A DNA stretch of 64,000 bases from Halichondria panicea. Lineage: Eukaryota; Porifera; Demospongiae; Suberitida; Halichondriidae. The stretch spans positions 2,174,201-2,238,200 of the forward strand of contig NC_087379.1 in NCBI RefSeq assembly GCF_963675165.1, given 5' to 3'. A program made the translations under genes and the position numbers. The notes under the pieces were generated by a model, which saw nothing but the letters and a program-made list of their open reading frames with translations, had not been told where the DNA came from and did not search any database. This document shows, one piece after another, positions 42,233 to 52,735 of the stretch. Each line of letters starts with the position of its first letter. Position 1 is the stretch's first letter.

Positions 42233-43300
42233 ATGGCAACGACAAATCTGGAAATGAGTGAACGCATCAAAGAGTTAGATGTATCGAAGACGGACTTCGA
42301 TAGAGTTGTATTCCCCATTGGTATAGTTATCCAAAAATCGAATGATCACACATGGAGCATAATTCCAAATCTTGATTCAGATCTGGAAGTGAGTGATCAC
42401 ATCAAGGAGATAGATATATCGAAGACGGACTTCGATAGAGTTGTATTCCCCAATGGTCTAGTTCTTCAAAAATCCAATGATCAAACATGGAATATAATAA
42501 TTTCGAATCTCGACTCCAAATCTCATTCCAATCTCAACGGTGATTTAATCAAATCCCCAAAGTATGTGCAACTTGGTTTGCCTACCCTTGATCCAGCTGG
42601 TCCCATCGTTCCTTCCCCAGCAATTGAAGACAGAATTTGGGGTGTTTTACAGCGCTCCAAGGATCCCCTATCAGCTCTGACCATCGCTAGGCAAGTTGGA
42701 GAAACAACTGCAAGCAATGTAAACCCGACCCTGTATCGACTCGAATGCGAACGCATAATCTGTAAAACAACCACTGGAATTTATATCGCACCACTTTGGA
42801 AAATCGCAGATGATCCACCTCCTATGAGGGACGACCAGCAAAGTGCCAATGCCAACCCCCCACAGTACAGTCAAGCTGGAATAGGTGGCGATGTATATAC
42901 ACAAGTACTGTATATAAAAACCGAATCCGAGGGCGAAATAAAGTTTCGTGAAGTCTACCGACCAACCGACAATACACCAACTGTTACACCCATCGATGAA
43001 ACGGTAGGCCGACCTCGTTCAATCCAAGAAAGCAGCATTGCTAGTCCATCCACTGCTACTCCTCAGGAAGTAAGACCGATTCAAGCCAGTGAAGGTCGTC
43101 CATCAAGACCCGTTCAGATAGAAGTGGACGACAGAATCCAGCAATCTACTGATGAACCAGTCACACCCCCAAACCCTATCAATTTTGCAGAAAGGGGCAA
43201 AGAGATCGGGAAAAACGAAAAATCGAAGACTAAGAACTTTATGCAATCCTTTAAGAGTCCTTTCAAGAAGTCGGCTTCTCCTAACTTGTTGACAAGTTAG
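42233..43300 (+). CDS. Z-alpha domain protein 2 with new N-terminal repeats
   Basis: Single exon, 355 residues. A full Z-alpha domain lies at about 121-185 (SALTIARQVGETTASNVNPT continues into LY, then APLWKI), with the Asn, Tyr, Pro and Trp kept. The tail keeps PSRPVQIEVDDR and the PPNPINFAERGKE stretch of the paralogue but ends in a different basic Ser/Lys/Phe sequence. The first 95 residues are new: two tandem units of 45 residues (from 42251 and 42386), each with SKTDFDRVVFP, a V-x-Q-K-S-N-D turn and a final TW. They resemble the second half of a Z-domain (helix 3, wing, Trp) with Asp for Asn and Phe for Tyr. This paralogue arose by tandem duplication and has diverged while staying open. 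Confidence 0.82.
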   Translation: MATTNLEMSERIKELDVSKTDFDRVVFPIGIVIQKSNDHTWSIIPNLDSDLEVSDHIKEIDISKTDFDRVVFPNGLVLQKSNDQTWNIIISNLDSKSHSNLNGDLIKSPKYVQLGLPTLDPAGPIVPSPAIEDRIWGVLQRSKDPLSALTIARQVGETTASNVNPTLYRLECERIICKTTTGIYIAPLWKIADDPPPMRDDQQSANANPPQYSQAGIGGDVYTQVLYIKTESEGEIKFREVYRPTDNTPTVTPIDETVGRPRSIQESSIASPSTATPQEVRPIQASEGRPSRPVQIEVDDRIQQSTDEPVTPPNPINFAERGKEIGKNEKSKTKNFMQSFKSPFKKSASPNLLTS

Positions 43301-44550
43301 ATGTCACATGTTATTATTTGTTTTGTCATTGCTGTGTTTTTGTACTTAATTCCCTATACATCAGAATTATTTTTATGGCAGCTATAGTAATTAAACCTCC
43401 GAGGACAATTAGGGCGAAGGATGGTTTACGTATACTTTATTATGACCTCCAGTATAAAAATTCAGTTTTTTGTACAGTAATTACTTGTATGTATATTTTT
43501 TGTGGCTATTCCCATTCTATCTACGTGTATTTAGATCATATTTGCCATAAATACTGCAATTTGATTGACTAAAAGGAAGTGTTCTATCCAACTTAGAAAA
43601 TCATGTACTTAATTATGTACTTCATGATCACTTAGAAAATCATGTAGAGATAAGAACATTCAAATCTGATTGGCTAAATACTCATGGTTGCTTATGATCT
43701 AAAATGCTTAGACACTGTTTAGGAAGTTTCCACATGATTTAGAAGTCCTCAGGGCTAATAGAACCCTCACTGCGTTCGGGATACTACAACTAGCCCTTTG
43801 GGCTTCTAAATCATGTGGAAACTTCCTAAACAGTGTCTAACTATTATATATACATGTACTGGTAATTTTCGTGGAGCAAAATATTTGTGGTTGATACTGG
43901 CCGTACAAATAATTAATTTTACCACAAATGAATCAAAATGACCTTGCCTATAATTTCCTAACAGCTGCAGGTTAATACACTTTTGTAGTTTCTAAATCGT
44001 GTATAAGCACTGTTTTTGTTGAGAGGTATTATTTTGTATCACACAGCATCATAATTACAAAATCAACGACTCTTCTGGTCAACTTTATGTCACACAAAAT
44101 ATAAATAAAACAAAATTTCAAGCAACTATAATTATAGTAACATGAAACAACGAAACAACGTACACGATGTAATGTTGGTACCAGTCGACACGCGCACACA
44201 CAATGAGTTCTCAATATGAGAGACAAGTTCTAGAAGTTCTAACAGCAAGGTTACCTCCACACACCTGCCATTAGGTACTGCAGGGAGAAGAAAGGTGCAT
44301 TGAGACAAAGTAAACCATAACACAATAAACTAGACGGGGAATATTAAATTGAAACTGAAAATGGAAAGATACAATGTTCATCAACAATGCTTGAACTGAC
44401 ACAACAATGAGTGACACTACTTTACACACAACTTGGTTAATAGCAGAATAAGGCATATCAGAACATTTTGTGTGAGGGAAGCAGAGCGGGTGCCATAAAA
44501 TGTAACGTACATTATACGCATCATTAGTTTAATGTGCTAGTGATCAAGCC
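43301..44550. other. 3' flank of Z-alpha gene 2
   Basis: No gene. It holds the block at 44170-44300 shared with 38455-38590, and a hairpin at 43709-43841. A short 'ggtaattttcgtgg' end of the tagcgggt MITE family lies near 43860. Confidence 0.5.
43709..43841. repeat. near-perfect 38-base inverted repeat
   Basis: The arms ttagacactgtttaggaagt.. and ..acttcctaaacagtgtctaa are complementary for about 38 bases around a 55-base loop. Could be a minimal fold-back element. Confidence 0.8.
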
Positions 44551-47500
44551 TCACATTTGAATGCTAGAGTCCACTTTAGAGCCTGGGAATGCTTGTTGGT
44601 GACCAGCTGCATCAGGGAGGAGGGGGGAGGGCTGTGTGGTGTGGATACCCGGTTCACCGTTCACTAATGGCTGGTGCTCCGAATTAGCCTCCATGAGCTC
44701 TGCAGTAAGACCTGCAGGAAAGAAAGTAGAAAGGTTCATGTTGAAACATGCACACAGTTGCTATAGTAGCCTCGCCACCAAGCCGATTTTTCTTTAAGAA
44801 AATTGGCCTGAGAATGAGGCTATGAATATACCTGTAGTAACCCTGTACACGATAATAATTCTAGAGGGCTGTGCAAACTTTACCTAGTAATTTAGACAAA
44901 AGTAATCAAACTCCATGCGCACTAACACAGTGATGATGTGCCCAGAATGTTCTCGAAGTGGTGGCTATTCAACACAATTTGTAGTAATTAGGCCTAAGAG
45001 GCTGCATGGTTATTACAATGTAGTTGCGTGGCCTAAGAGGCTGCATGGTTATTACAATGTAGTTGCGTGGCCTAAGAGGCTGCATGGTTATTACAATGTA
45101 GTTGCGTGGCCTAAGAGGCTGCACGGTTATTACAATGTAGTTGTGTACAGAGTGGTGGTCAACACCAACTAGTGTGAGTACATCCCGGCTAAGATGCACA
45201 TTAACACCAGGTCCCTCTACTCACCTCTCATGTAGTCGTAGTCTTCAGCGTCGTCCTCCATAATGGAGTGGTGGTGAGCGTGATGGTCACCAGACTTGAA
45301 CTTGCCCCTCATGAGCTGGTCAGTGGCAAAGTCCTTCAGTAGACCACGCTGTCTGTTTCTCCAGTGGTCCTGCAGTGTGTGTGTGTGTGTTGGAGGGGTT
45401 GAAACAAAAAAAGTATGTGTGTGTGTGTGTGTGAGGGGATTCACAACAATATAAAGGAATGGCATAATTACATACGTGTAGATGCTTGTAGTGAAAGCTT
45501 AGGCATGTACAGTACAATGAATGCATACACATACACACTCAAAACACTAATTGCTACATGCGTCAGAAGTGGTTATAATAAGAGGCTAAGCACTGAATAT
45601 GTACATTATATGCGTACACTGACAAACTGACATGTTCAATGGATCCACTAACAACCAGCCCAACAGTAAGAGGCTGAAAACTGGGGATCTTAGTAGGTAC
45701 GAAATCGCTTACTGTTGATGCAAATTTTTTAAGATTGCTATTACTCCCCCCACAGGCACACTTTGTGAGAAATTAGCATTCACACACACACACAGGGAGG
45801 GAGGGTTTTCCCCTTGCTCTGTGATTCTGGCTCTACTCTTATTAAGCGACTGTCTAACAACACACTCTCATCACGGGAACTGTTTCTCGTTGACATGGTG
45901 AGCCGTCTCTTATATACTCTAGCTATAAATGCAAATGCAAATGGCTGCTGTCAACACTTGAGTAGGTACCGTGCAGACAAGCAGCTGTCAACACTTGAGT
46001 TGGTACCGTGCAGACAAGCAGACTGAGTAACAGCTATCCTATATAACGGCAGAGAGGATTAAATTTTGTCATACAATGCTGCAAAGTGATCAGTCATTGA
46101 CTTTATATGCTCAGTCAGTACATGTATCTCAAAAAGTTTGCTCATCCAAGTGTTTCAGTCGCTTATAATTATTGTTGTTCACCTTCTAGATCTGTACTAG
46201 ATGACAGGTTGTTATATACCGTATATCTTCTAATTTATTGGACACTCTTTTGGGCAATTTTCGTTGTTCTAATACAACGGACACTCCAGTGCTTTAATAT
46301 TACAATATCCGGACAATACTTTGAAAAGTTGAGTTACATTCACAGACGGCAAGTAAGACTTAGAGTGCTGCAGTTAGATAGCTTTGAGTAGCTAGTTTTA
46401 GCGACTGCACACTGTTCTATTAAACTTAGCTAGCTCGCATGCAGCTGCATGCTTATTCTAATTATTCCGGACACTTTGCATGCGCATGCTCTATAAAAAT
46501 CTGTTCCAATTATACCCGGACAATTTCCAAAATAATTATTTTTTGCTGTCCGATAAATTAGAAGATATACGGTAATCCTCACTGCCCACACCCACACACC
46601 ACACACACACGGACTCACGTGAAGTGTCTCATAAGTGTCTGATATGAGAGAGATGAAGACGGACAGTACAACATAGATGAATAGAGAGATGAATGTGTAG
46701 AGGTAGATTTTGGAGAACACCCAGGCAGCCATGGAGGCTTGAGACATCTCGTTGTACGTGGCAAACATGTCGTCTCCATTGAGTAGGGAAAACAGACACT
46801 CCGAAGTGGTTGAAGGATCTTTGAACTGGAGGGAAAGGTACACGTGTCGTATTGAGGGGAGAAAATACTAAAGATGCATGTAAGCAAAACTCTAATCAGA
46901 AAATCGACAGCTTGCCACAATACATTATTAGGGCAACTCTCAAAATTGTAAATGAAAAATGTGTAACCCTAATTAGAGTATGAGCATTCAATTGACTATC
47001 AAAAGAGGCATATTTAGGAAAAATCAATAAAATATACAAGTGAGTGTACTTAACTACCTTAGGATGGTAGGGTCCGAGTACGAGCCAGCCGAGCAGTAAG
47101 AATGAGATGTAGAGGATACCAGCACACACTCCAAACCGTACCACACTAGGCATTGCCAGTCGGAGAGTGATGAGCAGCATGTTGTACTTGTCGAAATAGC
47201 TGAGGAATCTCAACAGTCCACACCACTGGCCAAACGCAGCCAATCCTATCATGATGCTCGTAATATCCACTAGGACTATGGAGTCGGGGTTCTGTGTATA
47301 TGGAGGGGGGGGGGGGTAATAACTTGTGTATACACACACCGTATTACTAGAATGTTTTGCGAGCATCAAACATATGCAAACTTTGATCACTTTGCAATAA
47401 TAAAATCGTAAAACCTAAAGTAGTACTGGTAATGACACACGATCCTTGCCAGAACGGAATAATTACATCGCAAAGGGTCAAATTTTCTGCTGATTTGGCT

Positions 47501-50500
47501 CATTCGCAAACGTTTTTCACCTGCAAAATATTCTAGAAATACAATACAGCCACAAAAGCATTCAATTCTATAAAGGAAAATCCAACACACACCCCAGGTG
47601 CTTAATGCCTCGAGCCTCGAGCCTCGGTCAAGAATGTTATGGCAGAGCTAAATGAAAAACAGATGGCTGATGATGGCTATAGTAGATGATCTTCGAGGAC
47701 AGAAGCATAGATCTAACTTGTAGAATTCACAATGGCTGCTGCTTTTGGCAGTAGCTTTTTTCTGACTCTTTTGGCTAACAAATAGCTAACCTTTGAGTGC
47801 AAGGCTACAAATGATGCTACAAACGATTCTGAGGAGACTGCAACAGCCTTCACTGTAGCCAAAACTTGAGAAAGAAGCTTTAGTTTGCAAATACATGTCG
47901 AAAAGAACTTGGCTAGACGCCTATAATTATGTATAGAAGCTGCTAGTTTTTGTCGCATTGCAACCGTTGATACACGCACGCAATCAGCTTACTGTATTCC
48001 ACATGCAGCTACAATGTACATGTATGCCTCAAGGCATAAAAAGCAGCCCTTATCCATAATTATGTGATGTGTCCACATACAAATACACTGTGAACTATAT
48101 ACAAAAAGTGCTGTGTTTGAGTGTGAGTGAGTGCATGTACACTCACAGTATAAGCAATGGTGAGTTTCATGATGGAGCCCACAACGACCAATCCATTGCT
48201 CACAATGATGCCCACAAACCACATATTGAAGAGAGGAAAAAAGTGCTTCAACTTCAATTTCCAGTCAAACTTGACAATAAAGAAACGTCGAACTTTCTAC
48301 AGAAAAGTAAACAAATGCAGTTAATAAAAGCTACGGTCCTAACCTAACTACAAACTCAGAAAATACAGCAGGGTGTCATACAGGATTTTGAAGTAGGGAG
48401 GAAATAAGGCATGCCTTTGACGAAATTTTACTAAAAAAAAGGTCAACTGTTATTTAAATACCCCGTTATGTAACATTGCCAGCTCTATGGAGACACTCAG
48501 TCATACAACTAGTATCATTTTAGGAGGGGGATATCCCCCCTTTCCCCCTGTATGACACCCTGTACAGGTACAGTCAATAATTATAAGCTACAACAAAGCT
48601 AATTGTTGTCCATATTGTCCATGTAGACAACATAATTCATGTATCATTGTATGAAAGGGTTCAACTAATTGCTTCACTACTCTCATCAGAAGTTCCTTCT
48701 CTGACACCTGTTCCCCGGAAGAACCGGTGAGCCTACCATTGTACACATCAAACGTACATACATGATGAAGCGTGCTTACGTACGTTGGTGAGTACAAAAG
48801 AGCTTGCGATGGAGCGACCACAGAGGATGATGGACAAGATGGAGACTACAATGACCAGACTGTCTACTATAGTCGTCTCTTTATTACCGAGAACGCCTGA
48901 GTCTGTGTGTGTGTGTGTGTGTGTGTGTGGGGGGGGGGGGTTATTATTTATGTAGCAGTACATGCACACTGTAGCATACAGCAAGATAAAACAGACATCG
49001 GTAATAATAATTATTTGACACTTATTAATCCGCTTACCGACATCTACGGGGTTCATATCAGAATCGTTACAAGCACTCATTTTAGTTTCCACCGCCATGT
49101 TCACAGGCAAGTTGCCATCTTCAAGGTTGTTCTCAATGGTGAGCTGGGGGTGTGTGTGTGTGTGGGAGGGAGAGGGAGGGTAATGCTCTGCAAATTTGCT
49201 ACTGGCATATTTGCAAATGGCTTTTACACTTTTACTGACTTACCGCTATGTTGAATTGAAAGCACTTGGGTACCTTGGCTCCAGTGAGGTACACAGAGCT
49301 GACAGTGAAGTTGAGGTTGAAATCTAAAATCCTGCATAAGAAAAACAAACAGTGCTGTGTAAGCATGATCAAAATGTCCATTTACACATGTACATTGTAA
49401 CACTACTACACGTACAACACTGTCAGTGATATTGCTATTGTGCACTTACTTTGTCAGGTTTTTCTGTAACCTCTGCCAGTCCAGAGCACTGTTGATGGGG
49501 TCAGTCTTGTTCGTTATAAGGTGCGTCTCTATGAGAACACACAACATGCAATCAGTACAGAGTACACGCAGCCAGTGCACATACAAAGAGGACACGCAGC
49601 CAGTGCACATACAAAGAGTACACGCAGCCAGTACACATACAAAGAGTACACGCAGCCAGTACACATACAAAGAGCACACGCAGCCAGTACACATACAAAG
49701 AGCACACGCAGCCAGTACACATACAAAGAGTACACGCAGCCAGTACACATACAAAGAGTACACGCAGCCAGTACACATACAAAGAGCACACGCAGCCAGT
49801 ACGCATACAAAGAGTACATGCATGTACAGTCAGTACACAGCAATGTGTACATGTACTGTATAAACTACCATACAAGGACTGTTGTTAGTAGTATACACCT
49901 GTTGTTGGGAAAGTCTATCTGCTGTTGCAATCAGTACACACAAATACAGACAGGGCACGAAAGTCGTTCTAAAGCTCACCATACTGGCTAAAAAGTGTAA
50001 TGCTATCTAGTACATTGTGTATTGATAGTACAACTGAGAAGGACAATGCTCACCTGTAGTGATCTTGGAGGAAACATCGTAGGTCCTAGTGGTGGGGTCG
50101 ATATTACCATACTCGTGCATACGAATCTTGAGGTGGAGGTGTGGAATGATGGATTCATTGCCCTCTGATATGCTCCATTCGTATCCATAGGGACCAGCCG
50201 CTATTTTCTCCAGATAAAAGTACTGCAAGGGCATTATTACAATGACTACAGTACACACAAAACAGCCACAAATTAGCCAAAACCTCTTCAACAGCTGCTA
50301 TCATACAATGTAGACTGTAGATCAAAGTAAGATGCTACATGGTAACTGTGAGGCTTAGTACTACAAGTAACAGGTGCACTATAACAATAGTGTGTACACA
50401 AGATTGTGACTTGTGGTACAGTAATGGTGGCTGCTAGATTATCTGTGGCCTACGTAAGACCACACATACCACACGTCACCACTCACATGACGCACTACAT

Positions 50501-51155
50501 GCACACGCACACTGCATACACACACTGCACGCACACGCACACGCACCTGGTTGGCTGTGAAGTTGAGCTGTTGAAAGAGGGCATCGTTGGTGTATATCAC
50601 ACTGATGGGGTCGGGTACTGGGTTGGAGAACAATGGGGGTGCCGGGTGGACCACAAACAGTTGGGTGAACGTCCGTTTATTCCCTTCAAGGAAGTCATTC
50701 AGGGCAAACTTGGAGTGAGCAAAGAGTGCCACCTGTATGTGTGTGTGTGTGGTGTGTGTTGTGTGTGTGTATGCGTGTGTGTGGGTGTGATTTTGTGTAG
50801 GGGGGATTATTTATTGAACAAAGTCGAGTGCATGTACATCGATGCTTAATTGTTGTCATAATTATGCTTTCGATACCTTCAATGCAAAATCCTTATTAGG
50901 AACAATAACAGTAAGACAATACCTGCCATGTGACGAGGATAATACTAGCCACTTGCATAATCAGTTTCCATGGAAATCGTCTTTTGTCTCGAAACTTCCA
51001 TTTCTCAAACGGATTCAGAAAATAGAATTTCAGCTTTGTTTTAATGTCTTTTATGTCAAGGTCTTCTAGAGACGGGGAAGGCGGCTCATCCTCGCCCTTA
51101 GAACCAACACAGCAGTTGAGACATGCCCCCAGGGTAAAGTTGAACATATTCTCCG

Positions 51156-51220
<65 letters not shown>

Positions 51221-51867
51221 ATATAAACATGAGGATATAGAAAGCAAATTGTGGTTACCAAGACCTGAGACGATTCCATGATCTTATAACATAATTATAG
51301 CGGGAAATGTTCATGAGTTGCAAAATTTCATGTTTTTCGAGGGCAGAGCAGCGATACGAAAATTAAAACTGGGAGAAACTCACACGCTGGTATTTCACAT
51401 GAAAAGCTCTTAGTGGGTGTGGCTTCCTGTCATTGAAACGTGAATAATACAACTGTGAAAATTTCTTCTGAGGGCTCAGTAGCCAAATAGCATACTTCAC
51501 TATGTTAATAAAAGACCCGTCTATAAATACTATTACATGTAGATTCAAAGTTGGGTTCAATACTCCCACTATACTAAGTCCAACACTTAATAATAATTAT
51601 TATCGTTCCCGGCCTGACTTTTCTCTAGTGCATATGAGCCATACCTAACGACACTATCCAACACTTGCACTACCCCCCCCCCACCACACACACACACACA
51701 CACGTACTTGCTTGACAGCATTCACCACAGGAGAACTCTGCGCTCTGCTCCTCACTCTTGATTGTGTCCATGGAGAGGACGGAGGCCTCAAGGGCATCAA
51801 GATCATCGACACGACGGGTGGCACCATAATGTCTAGAAGCTGCTCGTAATCTGCTTACTCGTGCCAT
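44551..51867 (-). CDS. MCOLN-like: TRPML (mucolipin) channel 1
   Basis: Thirteen exons: 51708-51867, 50923-51158, 50547-50732, 50054-50222, 49450-49528, 49244-49331, 49038-49143, 48784-48902, 48147-48296, 47058-47291, 46619-46825, 45225-45369 and 44551-44711. All are in phase, 679 residues. [20 protein letters not shown] precedes TM1, as in mucolipins. A large lumenal loop follows TM1, then [20 protein letters not shown] and LGPYHPK. The pore [14 protein letters not shown] has the NGDD filter at about 525. Mucolipins are endolysosomal cation channels opened by PI(3,5)P2. The N-terminus has paired Cys motifs (CGECC, CLNCC), possible lipidation or metal sites. Several acceptors are CA repeats. 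Its 3' part was copied into 38-41 kb. Confidence 0.93.
44993..45148. repeat. four 39-base tandem repeats in TRPML1 intron 12
   Basis: The unit cctaagaggctgcatggtta continues ttacaatgtagttgcgtgg; copies start at 44993, 45032, 45071 and 45110. The length is a multiple of three, so it looks like a repeated peptide on both strands, but it lies in an intron. Confidence 0.85.
45374..45432 (-). repeat. CA (sense) microsatellite upstream of TRPML1 exon 12
   Basis: Two gt runs (45374-45390 and 45416-45432) read as CA in the transcript and lead into CTGCAG at the acceptor (exon starts at 45369). The same intron has GU repeats after its donor at 46618. Confidence 0.75.
46217..46574. mobile_element. MITE of the 'tatatcttctaattta' family in TRPML1 intron 11
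   Basis: Ends taccgtatatcttctaattt and aaattagaagatatacggta. 358 bases; related to 23653-24006 in opposite orientation. Confidence 0.85.
47338..47547. mobile_element. MITE in TRPML1 intron 9, inverse of 31369-31592
   Basis: accgtattactagaatgttt at the left, with inner stretches atcgcaaagggtcaaa and gctgatttggctcattcgca that are the complement of the ALDH intron copy. Confidence 0.7.
48369..48562. mobile_element. MITE in TRPML1 intron 8
   Basis: Ends cagggtgtcatacagg and cctgtatgacaccctg are perfect 16-base inverted repeats. 194 bases. The inner ggggggatatccccccttt pattern is like the CAGGGTTTCATCTAG family, so it may be a relative. Confidence 0.75.
49561..49815. repeat. 28-base minisatellite, about nine copies, TRPML1 intron 4
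   Basis: The unit is cacgcagccagtacacatac plus aaagagta (with a variant c), repeated about nine times. It contains no stop in any of the six frames, so long open frames appear on both strands, but it lies between exons 4 and 5. Confidence 0.85.
51161..51214 (-). repeat. CA (sense) microsatellite forming the acceptor of TRPML1 exon 2
   Basis: About 27 GT units on the plus strand read CA in the transcript and end in CAG (exon starts at 51158). The donor of the same intron (51707) is followed by GU repeats. Confidence 0.85.
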
Positions 51868-52735
51868 ATTGATTAATGGACTACCTGTGAGGAGATCAGA
51901 GAAGGGTAATTTGCAAGACATAAGGCTTGGTAGCTAGCTCTGTATTAAAATATACCTAAATTAAGCTGTTTATTTTTAGCTAACAAGGTAGACCTCACAA
52001 GACTCGACTAGACTCACAATGCTCTTCTTCAATAGTAACTGCCAGTTTTTAGTGTTCTCAAAGATTCAGCAAGGACTGCAAACAAGCGCTGGCTTAAGTA
52101 TGCGTACACACTCACACTGCACTGAGCTAGCTAGCTAGCATGCATAGTATAGCTCTGCTTTTAATTTTACCTTGGGGTCGTTATCACAGCTAGTAAGAGA
52201 CCACATGACAGCGGGAAACCCCTAGTGCCACACCCACAGAAAGCGTTTTTTGCCTCGGACCTAGCCGCCCTGGAAACTTTTCAATTATGCTTTGGTGCGC
52301 ATGCGCAAGTAAGGTATATATAGCCTGTGCAAGTCTAAATGCTAGCTATTGAATTGGTCTGCAAGAGTGAGAAGAGAGCTGCTGATGCAGTAGACTTGAA
52401 CTTTTGTCATCGATCCGATGATCGTGTTTAACAACAATCATGGTCGATCATTACCATTCTTAGAGTTTGCATGCAGTAAAACAAAAATGTCATCACAATG
52501 ACATGATATCAGGTGTGTATAGTAGCTTATAGCTTTGGCACCTCCACCGAGGCATCAGCACCCGCGGTGCTTTCATTATATTAGTTCTCTCTTCTATATA
52601 ATTATGTTGACACATACTATACTTTTACAGACATCAGGTACACAATGAAACTGACAATAGTATGCAACCTGTGTTACAATTTTGACATTTAAATAACTGT
52701 AATGAAAAAGTTCCTTAAAGTTTATGACAGTTGTT
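51868..52735. other. spacer between the two TRPML genes
   Basis: Upstream region of TRPML1 and 3' flank of TRPML2, which are in the same direction. No gene or element was recognised. A polyadenylation site for TRPML2 may lie near 52690-52735. Confidence 0.4.

Noticed and set aside
44915-45199. Open frames with repeated [13 protein letters not shown] peptides
   Set aside because: A 39-base tandem repeat (multiple of three) in TRPML1 intron 12 creates them; there is no start context or family similarity.
49561-49815. Possible CRISPR array
   Set aside because: The repeats are directly adjacent without unique spacers, in an animal intron; it is a minisatellite.
49446-49991. Several long open frames on both strands over the 49.5-50.0 kb repeat
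   Set aside because: They are produced by a stop-free 28-base minisatellite inside a TRPML1 intron; exons 4 and 5 flank it with good splice sites.
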